From NCBI RefSeq assembly GCF_001720165.1, contig NZ_MCRI01000002.1, positions 1 to 64,000 of the forward strand: DNA of 64,000 bases. The letters run 5' to 3'. Below are positions 21,501 through 29,339 of this stretch, one piece after another. Position numbers and translations under genes: made by a program. This stretch comes from Methylophaga muralis. GTDB taxonomy: Bacteria; Pseudomonadota; Gammaproteobacteria; Nitrosococcales; Methylophagaceae. The stretch's first letter is position 1. Each line of letters starts with the position of its first letter. The notes below the pieces were generated by a model. It did no database searches and had not been told where the DNA came from. It saw only the letters and a list, made by a program, of their open reading frames with translations.

Positions 21501-21720
21501 CACCATTAATCTGCTGTTCCAACACTGTCGCTACCGTATTGGCGGCGGTCTCGGCTGTTGCGCCGGGATAGGTTGCTGTGACCGCAATACTTGGTGGTGC
21601 TATTTCCGGATACTGTGCAACAGGCAAATTACTATAGGCAATGGTACCTACCAGCACGATCAGGACCGAAATAACGGTCGCAAAAATAGGTCTTTCAACA
21701 AAGAAATGAGTGAACTTCAT
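18538..21720 (-). CDS. RND multidrug efflux transporter (AcrB/MexB type)
   Basis: Proton-driven inner-membrane pump of the HAE1 family, 1060 residues. It has the N-terminal signature FFVERPIFATVISVLI, the porter-domain start LPVAQYPEIAPP, the TM4 proton-relay pair D410-D411 (GIVVDDAIVVVENVER) and the conserved lysine in LASKNAILIVEFAKQ of TM10. Twelve membrane segments in two halves separated by periplasmic loops are evident. Its start overlaps the membrane-fusion gene by 4 bp (ATGA type), so both are made together. No outer-membrane factor is encoded nearby, so a TolC-like protein elsewhere must complete it. Substrates cannot be read from sequence. Confidence 0.94.
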   Translation of the reverse strand: MKFTHFFVERPIFATVISVLIVLVGTIAYSNLPVAQYPEIAPPSIAVTATYPGATAETAANTVATVLEQQINGVENMLYMKSENTADGRTSLNVTFKPGTNLDIAQVLVQNRIAIAEPLLPEEVTRQGIDIRKNSPDLMMVIHILSSDGSRDNLYVSNYARTQVVDRLARIEGVGEARIVAERAYAMRIWIDPERAQAFGMTATEVVAALRENNTQIAAGTINREPIETKGGFELSVETQGRLLEEDEFSNIIVKRGVEGRTVRLRDLARVELAAQDYNNIGYLDDHLALPVVIFQRPGSNALETAQAIRAEMEAIAQTMPYGVEYRIIYDPTEFIAKSIEKIYHTILEAIVLVILVVMVFLQSWRASLIPILAIPVSLIGTFAVMSMLGVSLNNLSLFGLVLAIGIVVDDAIVVVENVERYIREGLSPREAAHKTMDEVGGALVAIAIVLTAVFIPTAFITGISGAFYQQFALTIATATIISLIVSLTLSPALSALLLKPHVEGHVPGGVWGTIGYPFRAFGNGFNRAFEWMGDRYSAMTRKLLRMMSIMLLIYVGLIVLTGYEFNKVPTGFIPEQDQGYLINVLQLPPGATLERTDAAAREASKRLRDVPGVAHAVLFVGLDGPTFTNASNSAVIFTPLDSFEDRIAAGITIDDIVAGSQQALSQVDAAMAFAIRPPPVRGMGNSGGWKLYVQDRGGLGLERLQEVTNEVLGAANQTDGLSAVFTFFNSGTPRIYADIDRTRAEMLNVPVRNVIDTLEIYLGSRYINDFNFLNRTYRVVAQADGPYRDEIEDIGKLRTRSDNGAMVPIGTIATFENITGPIRLPHYNLYPAIEVQGSTAPGFSSGESLAIVEQLMANTLPEGISFEWTELALQEKLAGDTAFLSFSLAVVFVFLLLAALYESWLLPLAVVLIVPMCLLAAILGVSLRGMDNNILVQIGFVVLIGLASKNAILIVEFAKQAEDRGLNRLDAAVEAARTRLRPILMTSFAFILGVVPLVLASGAGAEMRQALGTAVFFGMLGVTFFGLIFTPVFYVFCRWLASLRDKRVQQQTVDEVQST

Positions 21721-22892
21721 GAGTCTTGTCCGTCATTGTTAGCCTGTTCATCCGCCTGATATGGAACAGCATTAACTTCTGTACCTGGACGAGCTCTCAG
21801 TAGACCTTCAACAATAATGCGATCAGATATTTCTAAACCGTGTCGAATCACCCGCATATTGCCCTGCAATGTGCCAAGTTCAACTGGTTTTGGAATGACT
21901 TTGCCTTCTTCATCTACAGTCATCACCACCTTGGCAGCCTGATCGGTAACAATGGCCTTATCCGGAACCAGCATGGCCTCTGCATTTTGACTAGTCGGCA
22001 AACGTAAGCGGGCAAACAGTCCCGGACGCAAAACACCATCAGCATTGTCCACCACTACACGCATTCTCAAGGTACCGGTATTTTCATCCAGTCGGTTATC
22101 AACAAAGTCGATGCGTCCGGTTCGTGTCCAGTCCTGTTCATCAATTAATTTAAGCTCAGTCGGCATGGCTCTGCCATTGGCAAGTTGATCCTGGCCTTGT
22201 GGCAGACGAATTAATTCCAGATATTCTGTTTCAGAGACATCAAACACAAAATGCAGCGGATCCAAAGAAACAATGGTTGTCAAAGCCTGGCCGGCATCGC
22301 CACTGCCAACCAGATTACCTACGTCAACCCGTCGGTTTGAGATACGTCCACTCACTGGTGCAGTAATTTTGGCGTATTGCAGATCCAGTTTGGCTGTTTT
22401 TACCGCTGCTGCCGCGGATGCCACATTGGCATTGGCTTCCTGAAAACGGGCACGGCGGGTATCCACTTCTTCCTGAGAAATAGCACTTTGGGTTAATAGA
22501 CGCTCGCCACGTTTGGTATCCAAATCGGCCAGCTTTAACTGACTATCCATTCTGGCCAGCTCTGCTTCCGCTCGTGCCACTGCTGCTTCATAAGGACGAG
22601 GATCTATTTCAAATAGTAAATCGCCCTTCTCGACCATTTGTCCATCCTGGAAATGAACTTTATCCAGGTAGCCAGTTACTCTGGCCCGTAACTCAACCAT
22701 TTCAACCGCTTCAAAACGACCGGTAAATTCTTTCCATTCCGTCAATTCGCGAACTTCAGGTTGCACAACCTGGACTCGCGGAAGATTTTGTTCTGCATGC
22801 GCCCCATGACTAATCAGGCTTAACGAGAATAAAGCGGTTAGTGTGAAAACCCGCAAAAATGCTGGTTTACCGGAAAGTGAATAATCTGGCAT
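21717..22892 (-). CDS. RND efflux membrane-fusion protein
   Basis: Periplasmic adaptor of the MexA/AcrA family, 391 residues from the ATG at 22892 (AAGGA upstream). A longer frame opening at 23024 would add 44 residues before an obvious signal peptide and is unlikely. The signal peptide (about 7-34, ending SHGAHA) is followed by the barrel-sandwich half-motif VTGYLDKVHFQDGQMVEKGDLLFEIDPRPYE (quoted here as its key parts VTGYLDKV and LLFEIDPRPYE), a helical hairpin and the second lipoyl half with KITAPVSGRISNR. Unlike AcrA or MexA there is no lipobox cysteine, so it is probably soluble. It is the first gene of the pump operon. Confidence 0.92.
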   Translation of the reverse strand: MPDYSLSGKPAFLRVFTLTALFSLSLISHGAHAEQNLPRVQVVQPEVRELTEWKEFTGRFEAVEMVELRARVTGYLDKVHFQDGQMVEKGDLLFEIDPRPYEAAVARAEAELARMDSQLKLADLDTKRGERLLTQSAISQEEVDTRRARFQEANANVASAAAAVKTAKLDLQYAKITAPVSGRISNRRVDVGNLVGSGDAGQALTTIVSLDPLHFVFDVSETEYLELIRLPQGQDQLANGRAMPTELKLIDEQDWTRTGRIDFVDNRLDENTGTLRMRVVVDNADGVLRPGLFARLRLPTSQNAEAMLVPDKAIVTDQAAKVVMTVDEEGKVIPKPVELGTLQGNMRVIRHGLEISDRIIVEGLLRARPGTEVNAVPYQADEQANNDGQDS

Positions 22893-22943
22893 GACAGATC
22901 CTTTGTTATTCGCTGGTGAAAGCGAGGGGAATAGCTTAAGATT

Positions 22944-22967
22944 CTTTCTAGAAAGGTTTCTGGAAAG
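22944..22967. promoter_or_regulatory. Tandem 12-bp repeat between the pump operon and marR
   Basis: CTTTCTAGAAAG (22944-22955), a perfect palindrome, is directly followed by GTTTCTGGAAAG (22956-22967), a 10/12 match. It sits in the 146-bp divergent region between the efflux operon and the MarR-type gene, the expected site of a MarR operator. A -35-like TTGACG at 22984-22989 faces marR. Binding is inferred. Confidence 0.5.
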
Positions 22968-23038
22968 ATTAATGCATGGTTCTTTGACGTGCAAGTTAAT
23001 TATTTTGTCATAATTCTGCCACATAGGAGGGGCATCAC

Positions 23039-23539
23039 TTGGCAGATCGCATCTTAACTATTGAAGATTCACTCGAACAAATGCGTAATTGTTGGAATGG
23101 GGATGATCTTGCTGTAGCTGAAACAATAAAACGGCTATTCCGGGCACGCGAATTATTTTTTTCTGATGCAAAAATTGTGATGGAACAATTTAATTTAAAT
23201 GTTGGTGAATTCGATACGTTGGTATCTTTGCGCCTGCAAGGTCCGCCTTTTGAACAGACCCCTTCAAATATTTGCCAAGCTAATCTGGTGACATCTGGTG
23301 GTTTAACCAAAGTACTCAACAGCCTTGAAAAAGCTGACTTAATAAGTCGGCGGCAATGTGCTGATGATCAGCGTAGTCGTCTGGTCAAATTGACAGACAA
23401 AGGTAAAAAACTGATTGAGGAAGCATTAGGGATAGTCTTGGCAAGACATGAAAAACAGCTTAGTGATTCGCTAACCCGGGATGAGCGCGATATGCTCAAC
23501 ACGTTATTGAGGAAAATAAATCAGCTAGGAATGCGCTGA
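23039..23539 (+). CDS. MarR-family transcriptional regulator
   Basis: Winged-helix regulator of 166 residues. The helix-turn-helix (about 75-100) is followed by the family wing region LISRRQCADDQRSRLVKLTDKGKKL (key part DDQRSRLVKLTDKG). The start is TTG at 23039, supported by AGGAGG eight bases upstream. It is divergent from the membrane-fusion/RND operon, and the tandem palindromic repeat between them makes it the likely repressor of the pump. The ligand is unknown. It ends 27 bp before the 3' end of the convergent 6S RNA gene. Confidence 0.87.
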   Translation: MADRILTIEDSLEQMRNCWNGDDLAVAETIKRLFRARELFFSDAKIVMEQFNLNVGEFDTLVSLRLQGPPFEQTPSNICQANLVTSGGLTKVLNSLEKADLISRRQCADDQRSRLVKLTDKGKKLIEEALGIVLARHEKQLSDSLTRDERDMLNTLLRKINQLGMR

Positions 23540-23566
23540 TAAAATCATCAAAGTTATTTAAAGAAA

Positions 23567-23746
23567 GGCCCCACAGTGGCGTTACGAACGGGGTTCTTGA
23601 ACCTGTTGGTTCAAGTGGGAAACCGCATGGGGATGGCAAACTTCCCGTCGGAGCGGGCTTGTTTTTCAACCCCGTAAATTTGGTTTCCTAAAGCATTTGC
23701 TTATCGGCTCAAGACAACACATGTCGCTATCGCTCACCGCAGGGTT
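23567..23746 (-). ncRNA. ssrS: 6S RNA
   Basis: About 180 nt on the minus strand, directly downstream of zapA as in E. coli. Ends CCCTGCGGTG (23735-23744) and CACTGTGGGG (23569-23578) form a continuous ten-pair closing stem including G-U pairs. The internal sequences CTTGAGCCGATA and CTTGAACC-AACA-GGTTCAAG match conserved 6S segments of gammaproteobacteria. 6S RNA binds sigma-70 RNA polymerase holoenzyme as a promoter mimic in stationary phase. The ygfA (5-formyltetrahydrofolate cycloligase) gene usually found after it is missing; the convergent MarR gene is there instead. Exact ends are estimated. Confidence 0.85.
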
Positions 23747-23788
23747 GGTTAAATGATACGCAACTTTAATCGCCAAGTCGCCAGAATT

Positions 23789-24094
23789 TTATAATTCCAA
23801 CTGTCTATCTTCGTTGATAAATGCACTAACCCGCTCTTTCAGCAAAGAAATTTTTTCATTCACTTTTTTTATGTCCTGGCTTTCATCTTGTTGCAAGGTC
23901 AATAGCTCATGCGCAATATTCAAAGCAGCCATTACGGCGATCCGATCAACCCCAACCACTTTGCCACTGTTACGGATCTTTTCCATGTTCTGATGCACCA
24001 TGCGCGCAGATGCAATTAGCGCATCTTGCTGATCTTCCGGACAGGCAACTTGGTATTCTTTTCCGAGGATCGTGACGTGAACAGGTACATTCAT
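23789..24094 (-). CDS. zapA: Cell division protein ZapA
   Basis: Cytoplasmic FtsZ-bundling factor of 101 residues. The N-terminal beta part VTILGKEYQVACPEDQ is the family signature; a helical region (IAVMAALNIAHELL) and a C-terminal coiled coil follow. It overlaps the upstream small coiled-coil gene by 4 bp. 6S RNA follows 42 bp downstream and may be processed from or read together with this transcript. Confidence 0.93.
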   Translation of the reverse strand: MNVPVHVTILGKEYQVACPEDQQDALIASARMVHQNMEKIRNSGKVVGVDRIAVMAALNIAHELLTLQQDESQDIKKVNEKISLLKERVSAFINEDRQLEL

Positions 24095-24300
24095 AGTTCT
24101 TCATCCAACTGTTTCAGACGGTTGACCATATTCTCGATGCGATTACGGGCAATTTCAGTTTTTTCAACTAATTGCGCGCGCTCACTAAGCCAGGCTGCCT
24201 GTTGAGAACGAAGTAACATATTCTCTTCACGCAAACGTCTGCTGGCCCTTAGCAGCTCATCCAGCTGCTGTTCCAATTGTTGAATCGGGTTTTTATCCAT
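24091..24300 (-). CDS. Small coiled-coil protein upstream of zapA (TIGR02449-like)
   Basis: A 69-residue, almost entirely charged helical protein with leucine heptads and no signal or membrane segment (LEQQLDELLRASRRLREEN near the N-terminus). Such proteins are regularly encoded directly before zapA in gammaproteobacteria and grouped as TIGR02449; they resemble ZapB in form. A cell-division role is inferred from form and its 4-bp overlap with zapA, not proven. Confidence 0.8.
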   Translation of the reverse strand: MDKNPIQQLEQQLDELLRASRRLREENMLLRSQQAAWLSERAQLVEKTEIARNRIENMVNRLKQLDEEL

Positions 24301-24350
24301 TAATATGCGTCTTGGCTATGCGAGAATAATGGCTAACTATAGACGTGCGC

Positions 24351-24367
24351 TGTTGACCCGGTCAACA
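24351..24367. promoter_or_regulatory. Near-perfect operator-like inverted repeat before ygfB
   Basis: TGTTGACC and GGTCAACA form an 8-bp inverted repeat around one central C. It lies in the divergent gap between the zapA operon and ygfB, 38 bp before the ygfB start. It could bind a dimeric regulator; no specific factor is recognised. Confidence 0.4.
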
Positions 24368-24405
24368 ACTGCATGAAGTGTTTTTTAATTTCAGGTTGTA
24401 TCTCT

Positions 24406-24954
24406 ATGTCTCAATTATATTTTCCATCCCTGTCACCGGAAAACGTGACCGCTGATGGTCCTGCCAGCACAGCCGAACTGCAAGGCGCATTATGCGGTTT
24501 GCTTTGTATGGATTCTCAGGCTAACCGCAATACTTGGTACAGCGATTTGTTTGAAGACTATCAGCCAGGCGAAGAAGAAAGACAAAACTTGCTGGGATTG
24601 TTTGATGAAACCATTCAATCGCTCAATAGCCTTGATTTTGATTTTCAATTGGAGCTACCAGATGATGATGCACCTATTGGTTCTCGGATTGCTGCGTTAA
24701 GTGATTGGTGTCAGGGTTTGGTCTTTGGACTGGGTGTTTCAGGTCTGACCGATGAAACTGAATTACCTGCCGATTGTCAGGAATATCTGACCGATGTATT
24801 ACAGATTAGTCAGATCGATGATATCGAACTGCAAACCAGTGATGACGATGACAACAACTATGAAGAATTAGTGGAATATCTTCGAATGGGTCTGTTTTTA
24901 CTTTATGGCGAATTGCATCCAGCCGCCCCTGAAGACAACAAAATTGAGCATTAA
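24406..24954 (+). CDS. ygfB: UPF0149 family protein YgfB
   Basis: Acidic cytoplasmic protein of 182 residues from the ATG at 24406 (MSQLYFPSLS). An in-frame ATG at 24373 adds 11 residues with no ribosome site. Family features are the N-terminal ELQGALCGLLC, the GLVFGLGVSGL segment in the middle and the C-terminal EELVEYLRMGLFLLYGEL (key part YLRMGLFLLY). The ygfB-pepP-ubiH-ubiI order is conserved in gammaproteobacteria. Its stop overlaps the pepP ATG by one base. No enzymatic motif is visible. Confidence 0.92.
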   Translation: MSQLYFPSLSPENVTADGPASTAELQGALCGLLCMDSQANRNTWYSDLFEDYQPGEEERQNLLGLFDETIQSLNSLDFDFQLELPDDDAPIGSRIAALSDWCQGLVFGLGVSGLTDETELPADCQEYLTDVLQISQIDDIELQTSDDDDNNYEELVEYLRMGLFLLYGELHPAAPEDNKIEH

Positions 24955-26264
24955 TGACTAAAAAAGAATTCGCCAAACGCCGTCAAAAACTGATGGACAT
25001 CATGGGGCCGGACAGTATTGCCGTTTTGCCCAATTCTTTAGTGCATCCACGTAACCGTGATGTGGATTTTCCTTACCGTAGTGATAGTAACTTTCATTAC
25101 CTGAGCGGATTTGATGAACCGGAATCAGTACTGGTTTTGGTTCCTGGTCGCGAACACGGTGAATTTATTATTTTCTGTCGTGAACGCGACCTAGATAAAG
25201 AAATCTGGGACGGTTATCGTGCCGGCCAGGAAGGTGCTATCAGCATTTATGATGCCGATGATTCTTATCCCATTGCCGATCTGGACGATATTCTGCCCGG
25301 TCTGATGGAAGACAAGGAAAAAGTCTTTTACACCATGGGTAATCAGCCGGCATTTGATCAGCATATGGTCGGTTGGCTCAATCATTTACGACAAGCTTCC
25401 CGTTCAGGCAAACATTCGCCTACCGAAATTATTGAATTGGAACACTGCCTGAATGAATTAAGACTGTTTAAAAGCAGTCAGGAAATCAAAAACATGCGCT
25501 ATGCAGCCGAGGCCTCGGTTAAAGCGCATATACGAGCGATGCAATTCACTCAACCCGGCAAATTTGAATATGAAGTCGAAGCTGAATTGATTCATGAGTT
25601 TATGAAACATGGCTGTCGCAGTCCGGCTTATCCTTCGATTGTGGGTGGCGGTGAAAATGGCTGCATCCTGCATTACATCGAAAACGACAGTAAATTGAAA
25701 AACAATGATCTGCTGTTGATCGACGCAGGCGCTGAATACCAATGTTATGCAGCAGATATCACTAGAACCTTTCCGGTAAATGGTAAATTCACCCCCGAGC
25801 AGCGCGAGTTGTATCAAATCGTGTTGGATGCTCAATATGCTGCTATTGATGCAGTCAGACCTGGCAATCACTGGAATCAACCCCATGAAGCTGCTGTTCG
25901 AGTTCTTACGCAAGGCTTAGTCAGACTGGGTCTGCTACAAGGTGATGTTGAACAGTTAATAGAAGATCAGGCTTATCGTGAATTCTATATGCACCGCACC
26001 GGCCACTGGCTGGGTATGGATGTACATGATGTTGGCGACTATAAGATAGGTGGAACCTGGCGTTTACTGGAACCCGGCATGGTGCTGACAGTAGAGCCCG
26101 GTTTGTACATTCGTGATCCTGAACACATCGACAAAAAATGGCATTTCACCGGTATCCGTATTGAAGATGACGTACTGGTCACCAAAGATGGCCACGACGT
26201 ATTAACCGCTGGTGCGCCGAAGGAAATCGACGAGATCGAATCGCTGATGGCAGGAGTTCACTAA
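24954..26264 (+). CDS. pepP: Xaa-Pro aminopeptidase
   Basis: Removes N-terminal residues before proline; dinuclear Mn-dependent M24B peptidase of 436 residues. The N-terminal AMP_N domain (to about 170, with RNRDVDFPYRSDSNFHYLSG) precedes the pita-bread domain. The metal ligands are visible: two Asp in LLIDAGAEYQCYAADITR, His in HRTGHWLGMDVHD, and Glu in LTVEPGLYI and GIRIEDDVLV. It starts at the ygfB stop and ends 4 bp before ubiH. Confidence 0.95.
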   Translation: MTKKEFAKRRQKLMDIMGPDSIAVLPNSLVHPRNRDVDFPYRSDSNFHYLSGFDEPESVLVLVPGREHGEFIIFCRERDLDKEIWDGYRAGQEGAISIYDADDSYPIADLDDILPGLMEDKEKVFYTMGNQPAFDQHMVGWLNHLRQASRSGKHSPTEIIELEHCLNELRLFKSSQEIKNMRYAAEASVKAHIRAMQFTQPGKFEYEVEAELIHEFMKHGCRSPAYPSIVGGGENGCILHYIENDSKLKNNDLLLIDAGAEYQCYAADITRTFPVNGKFTPEQRELYQIVLDAQYAAIDAVRPGNHWNQPHEAAVRVLTQGLVRLGLLQGDVEQLIEDQAYREFYMHRTGHWLGMDVHDVGDYKIGGTWRLLEPGMVLTVEPGLYIRDPEHIDKKWHFTGIRIEDDVLVTKDGHDVLTAGAPKEIDEIESLMAGVH

Positions 26265-26268
26265 ACTC

Positions 26269-27471
26269 GTGAAAACAGATTTTGATCTGGTGATTGTCGG
26301 TGCAGGCATGGTGGGTGCAAGTCTTGCACTAGCGCTGAAAAACAGTGATTTGAATATCGCCATCGTAGAAGCTCAGGATCTGCTTGCAGATCATCAGCCG
26401 GGATTTGATGATCGCGGTATTGCGTTGTCTTACGGGTCACAACGCATTTTTGAAACCATGCAACTCTGGCCTCAATTGGCTGAGAAAGCGACACCAATTC
26501 AAGGTATACATATTTCGGATCGTGGTCACTTCGGTGTGACCCGTCTGACCGCTAAAACCGAAAATGTTCCTGCATTGGGTCAGGTCATGACAGCCAAACA
26601 CGTGGGAATTCAATTAAATCAAGCTTTGCAGCAACATCCGACACTCACTATCCTGACACCACTACAGGTTGATGCCGTTGAACAAACGGATACATCCGTT
26701 TGCGTAAGCTTATCGGATGGTCAGCTAATCACCACAAAATTACTGGTCGGTGCTGATGGGCAATTTTCTACCATTCGCGATTTACTGGGATTATCCAGCT
26801 GGCAACGTGAATATCAGCAAACAGCTATTACCACCAATGTTATTCCGGAACGTGCACATCAGAACTGGGCCTATGAGCGATTTACCGAAAATGGTCCCTT
26901 AGCATTACTGCCGATGTCTGAAGGTCGTTGTAGTCTGGTGTGGACCGTGCAAACCGGGGAAGAAAAAGCACTTTTAGAATGTGATGAACAGCAGTTTGCT
27001 GAACAATTGCAAAATGCTTTTGGATTTCGACTAGGTCATTTCAATAAAATCGGTCAGCGCAGCAACTATGTTTTGGGATTAATGCAGACCAATCAGCCCA
27101 TTCAGCAACGAGCAGTATTAATTGGTAACGCGGCGCATAGCCTGCACCCGATCGCCGGTCAGGGCTTTAATCTGGGATTACGGGATGCGGCGGTACTGGC
27201 AGAATTAATAGCCGCTCATCCTGAGGACTGTGGCCACGCCAGTGTGTTACATGATTATGCCGAGTGGCAGCAACGTGACCAAAATAAAGTCGTCAATGCG
27301 ACAGATTTTCTGGTGAAAACATTCAGTAACAATCATGCGCTGCTGGGTCATGGCCGTTCGCTCAGTCTGGCATTACTCAACGGTCTTCCAACAGTTAAAA
27401 GCCAGTTGGCAAAAACCAGTATGGGTCTCAGCGGCAAACAATCCAGACTCAGCCGAGGCCTGCCATTATGA
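26269..27471 (+). CDS. ubiH: 2-octaprenyl-6-methoxyphenol hydroxylase UbiH
   Basis: FAD-dependent aromatic hydroxylase of ubiquinone synthesis, 400 residues. The FAD ADP-binding motif GAGMVG is at about residues 11-16, the middle GADGQFSTIR motif follows, and the C-terminal flavin motif reads GNAAHSLHPIAGQGFNLGLRD, in which the usual GD is GN as is common in UbiH. The start is GTG at 26269. ubiI begins 4 bp before its stop, so the two are coupled. Confidence 0.92.
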   Translation: MKTDFDLVIVGAGMVGASLALALKNSDLNIAIVEAQDLLADHQPGFDDRGIALSYGSQRIFETMQLWPQLAEKATPIQGIHISDRGHFGVTRLTAKTENVPALGQVMTAKHVGIQLNQALQQHPTLTILTPLQVDAVEQTDTSVCVSLSDGQLITTKLLVGADGQFSTIRDLLGLSSWQREYQQTAITTNVIPERAHQNWAYERFTENGPLALLPMSEGRCSLVWTVQTGEEKALLECDEQQFAEQLQNAFGFRLGHFNKIGQRSNYVLGLMQTNQPIQQRAVLIGNAAHSLHPIAGQGFNLGLRDAAVLAELIAAHPEDCGHASVLHDYAEWQQRDQNKVVNATDFLVKTFSNNHALLGHGRSLSLALLNGLPTVKSQLAKTSMGLSGKQSRLSRGLPL

Positions 27472-28639
27472 AAAATGACTATGATGTGATCATTGTCGGT
27501 GGTGGCATGGTCGGCACCACGTTTGCTCTGTTACTGGCCAAACAAACTGATTTAAAGATCGCCTTAATTGAAGCATATCTTCCAGCCAAGATCGCCATTG
27601 ATGATGCCCCGCTTCAACGCGTCAGTGCGATAAATCCAGCCAGCCAGCAAATCCTTAATGAAATCAATGTCTGGCAGACACTCTACCCTTCTCGACTGGG
27701 GCCTTTTGAAAAAATGCAGGTTTGGGAAACATCGGGAAGTGATTTGCAGTTTTCTGCTGCAGATATCGGTGTTGATTATCTTGGTCATATCGTTGAAAAC
27801 CAGCATATTCAACAGCAGACACTGGCAGCAGCTCAAAAGCACCCGCAAATTGACGTTATCTGCCCTGCTCAGCCGCAACAATATCAACCCGGTCAACTCA
27901 CCTTGGATAATGGTCAAACCTTAACCGCCGAATTAATTGTTGCCGCAGACGGTGCTCGTTCCATACTACGTGAGCAAGCGGGAATTGAAAGCCGTGGCTG
28001 GGCCTATAAGCAACATGGATTGTGGCCACCATACATACTGAAAACCCGCATCAAAAAACGGCCTGGCAACGTTTTTTACCGGGCGGCCCACTGGCGTTCT
28101 TACCATTAAATGATGCGCATTTATGTTCAATCGTCTGGTCATTACCAACGGAACAGGCAGAACATTTTAAAGCGATTGATAAAACCAGCTTTGAATTACA
28201 ACTTGCTGAAACATTTGAATATCGGCTGGGTAAGGTTGAACTGGTATCAGAACGTGCCAGTTTCCCGCTCGCACTGTCGCATGTCAAAGAATATGTGAAA
28301 CCGGGGTTTGCCTTATTAGGTGATGCAGCTCACACCATTCATCCATTGGCCGGGCAAGGTGTGAATATTGGGTTACAGGATGCTAAAGCTTTGGCTGAAG
28401 TCATTGCATGGGCAAGCCAGAATCAACGACAGATTGGTAGTCTGCACACCTTAAAAAAATATCAGCGCCATCGACTGGCCGAAAATCTGCAAATGCAATT
28501 CACTATGGATGGATTTCATCGACTGTTTACTCAAACTGCCAGTCCAATCAGCTGGTTACGAACAACCGGCATGCAGCAGGTGAATAAATCTCAATGGTTG
28601 AAGAACCGTATTATGCGTCAAGCGATTGGAGCGAAATAA
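27468..28639 (+). CDS. ubiI: Ubiquinone hydroxylase UbiI/VisC (frameshifted)
   Basis: FAD-dependent hydroxylase, paralogue of UbiH, expected to introduce the C5 hydroxyl group of ubiquinone. The first frame (27468-28109) carries the FAD motif GGGMVG and the DG motif AADGARSILREQ. The second (about 28022-28639) carries LLGDAAHTIHPLAGQGVNIGLQDA (key part GDAAHTIHPLAGQG). Adding one G near 28022, so that TTG-TGG reads TTG-GTG-GCC, joins them into one 390-residue protein reading YKQHGLVATIHTE, as the family requires. A sequencing error is the simplest explanation; a true inactivating mutation is possible. UbiH and UbiI are separated by operon order. Confidence 0.88.
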
Positions 28640-28646
28640 GCTCAAA

Positions 28647-29339
28647 TTAGATCGGCAAGAACATCATTGATGCTGCCTGCACCATAACCGTTTTTACCAT
28701 GCGACCATTTTTCTGCGCCATAATCGCGGCCAGATTATCCTGGGTCGCAATCATGCCACCGATAATGCGTTGAAAGCTCAAATTCCGCGACTCATTCTGC
28801 AGGCTATCGCTGAGCAATAATCGTTTACCATTGGCATCGCGTTTTTCCGCCAGCATCCAGGCGGCAATTTCGATATTTCGTGCGCTGTTGTAGAGTTTTT
28901 GCTGATCCACTGAAGACAAATAATAAAATTCAGTTTGGTCATTATACGAAGCCATCAACATCCGCCGCATACCGACAGTGAATGCCAACACCCTGTCGCC
29001 ATCATAATCTTCGGTCAGCGCCAGTCGAATGATTTCTGTCGCTTCAAACCCATCCCAGTTGGCAAAACCGACATTGGCCGGATAGATAAACAATCTGGCC
29101 ACACTATCTTCCAGAGTTCGCATATGACGATCATGACGCTGGCTGGGATTTCGCTGATAAAGTTTGATCGTCAGAGTTTTCAAATCTTGCATCAGCCTTT
29201 GCTGGTGCAATTCAATCACTTCATCAATCTGACTTTTAGCTAAGCTGGAAACTGTTACTGGTTTGTAGTTTGGGTCTGCCGCACAACCCGTAAAAATAAA
29301 TAACACACTACCAATCAATAAAAGCTTAGGCCATCGCAT
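28647..29339 (-). CDS. Putative lipoprotein of unknown function
   Basis: About 230 residues beginning with a lipoprotein signal ([19 protein letters not shown]) whose lipobox FTGC is near-canonical. The mature part is largely helical with no cysteine or recognised catalytic motif; it contains FANWDGFEATEIIRLALTED and many Arg/Gln-rich helices. The ATG at 29339 (or a TTG one codon upstream) lies inside the end of the preceding 108-residue gene, so the pair is translationally coupled downstream of rhlB. I do not recognise the family. An envelope-attached role is all the sequence supports. Confidence 0.75.
   Translation of the reverse strand: MRWPKLLLIGSVLFIFTGCAADPNYKPVTVSSLAKSQIDEVIELHQQRLMQDLKTLTIKLYQRNPSQRHDRHMRTLEDSVARLFIYPANVGFANWDGFEATEIIRLALTEDYDGDRVLAFTVGMRRMLMASYNDQTEFYYLSSVDQQKLYNSARNIEIAAWMLAEKRDANGKRLLLSDSLQNESRNLSFQRIIGGMIATQDNLAAIMAQKNGRMVKTVMVQAASMMFLPI

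Noticed and set aside
22893-23024. 44-residue N-terminal extension of the membrane-fusion protein
   Set aside because: It would place the signal peptide internally and runs over the divergent promoter; the ATG at 22892 has its own ribosome site.
23039-23319. Minus-strand frame opposite the MarR gene (23035-23319)
   Set aside because: The MarR frame has family motifs and a good ribosome site; the opposite frame has neither.
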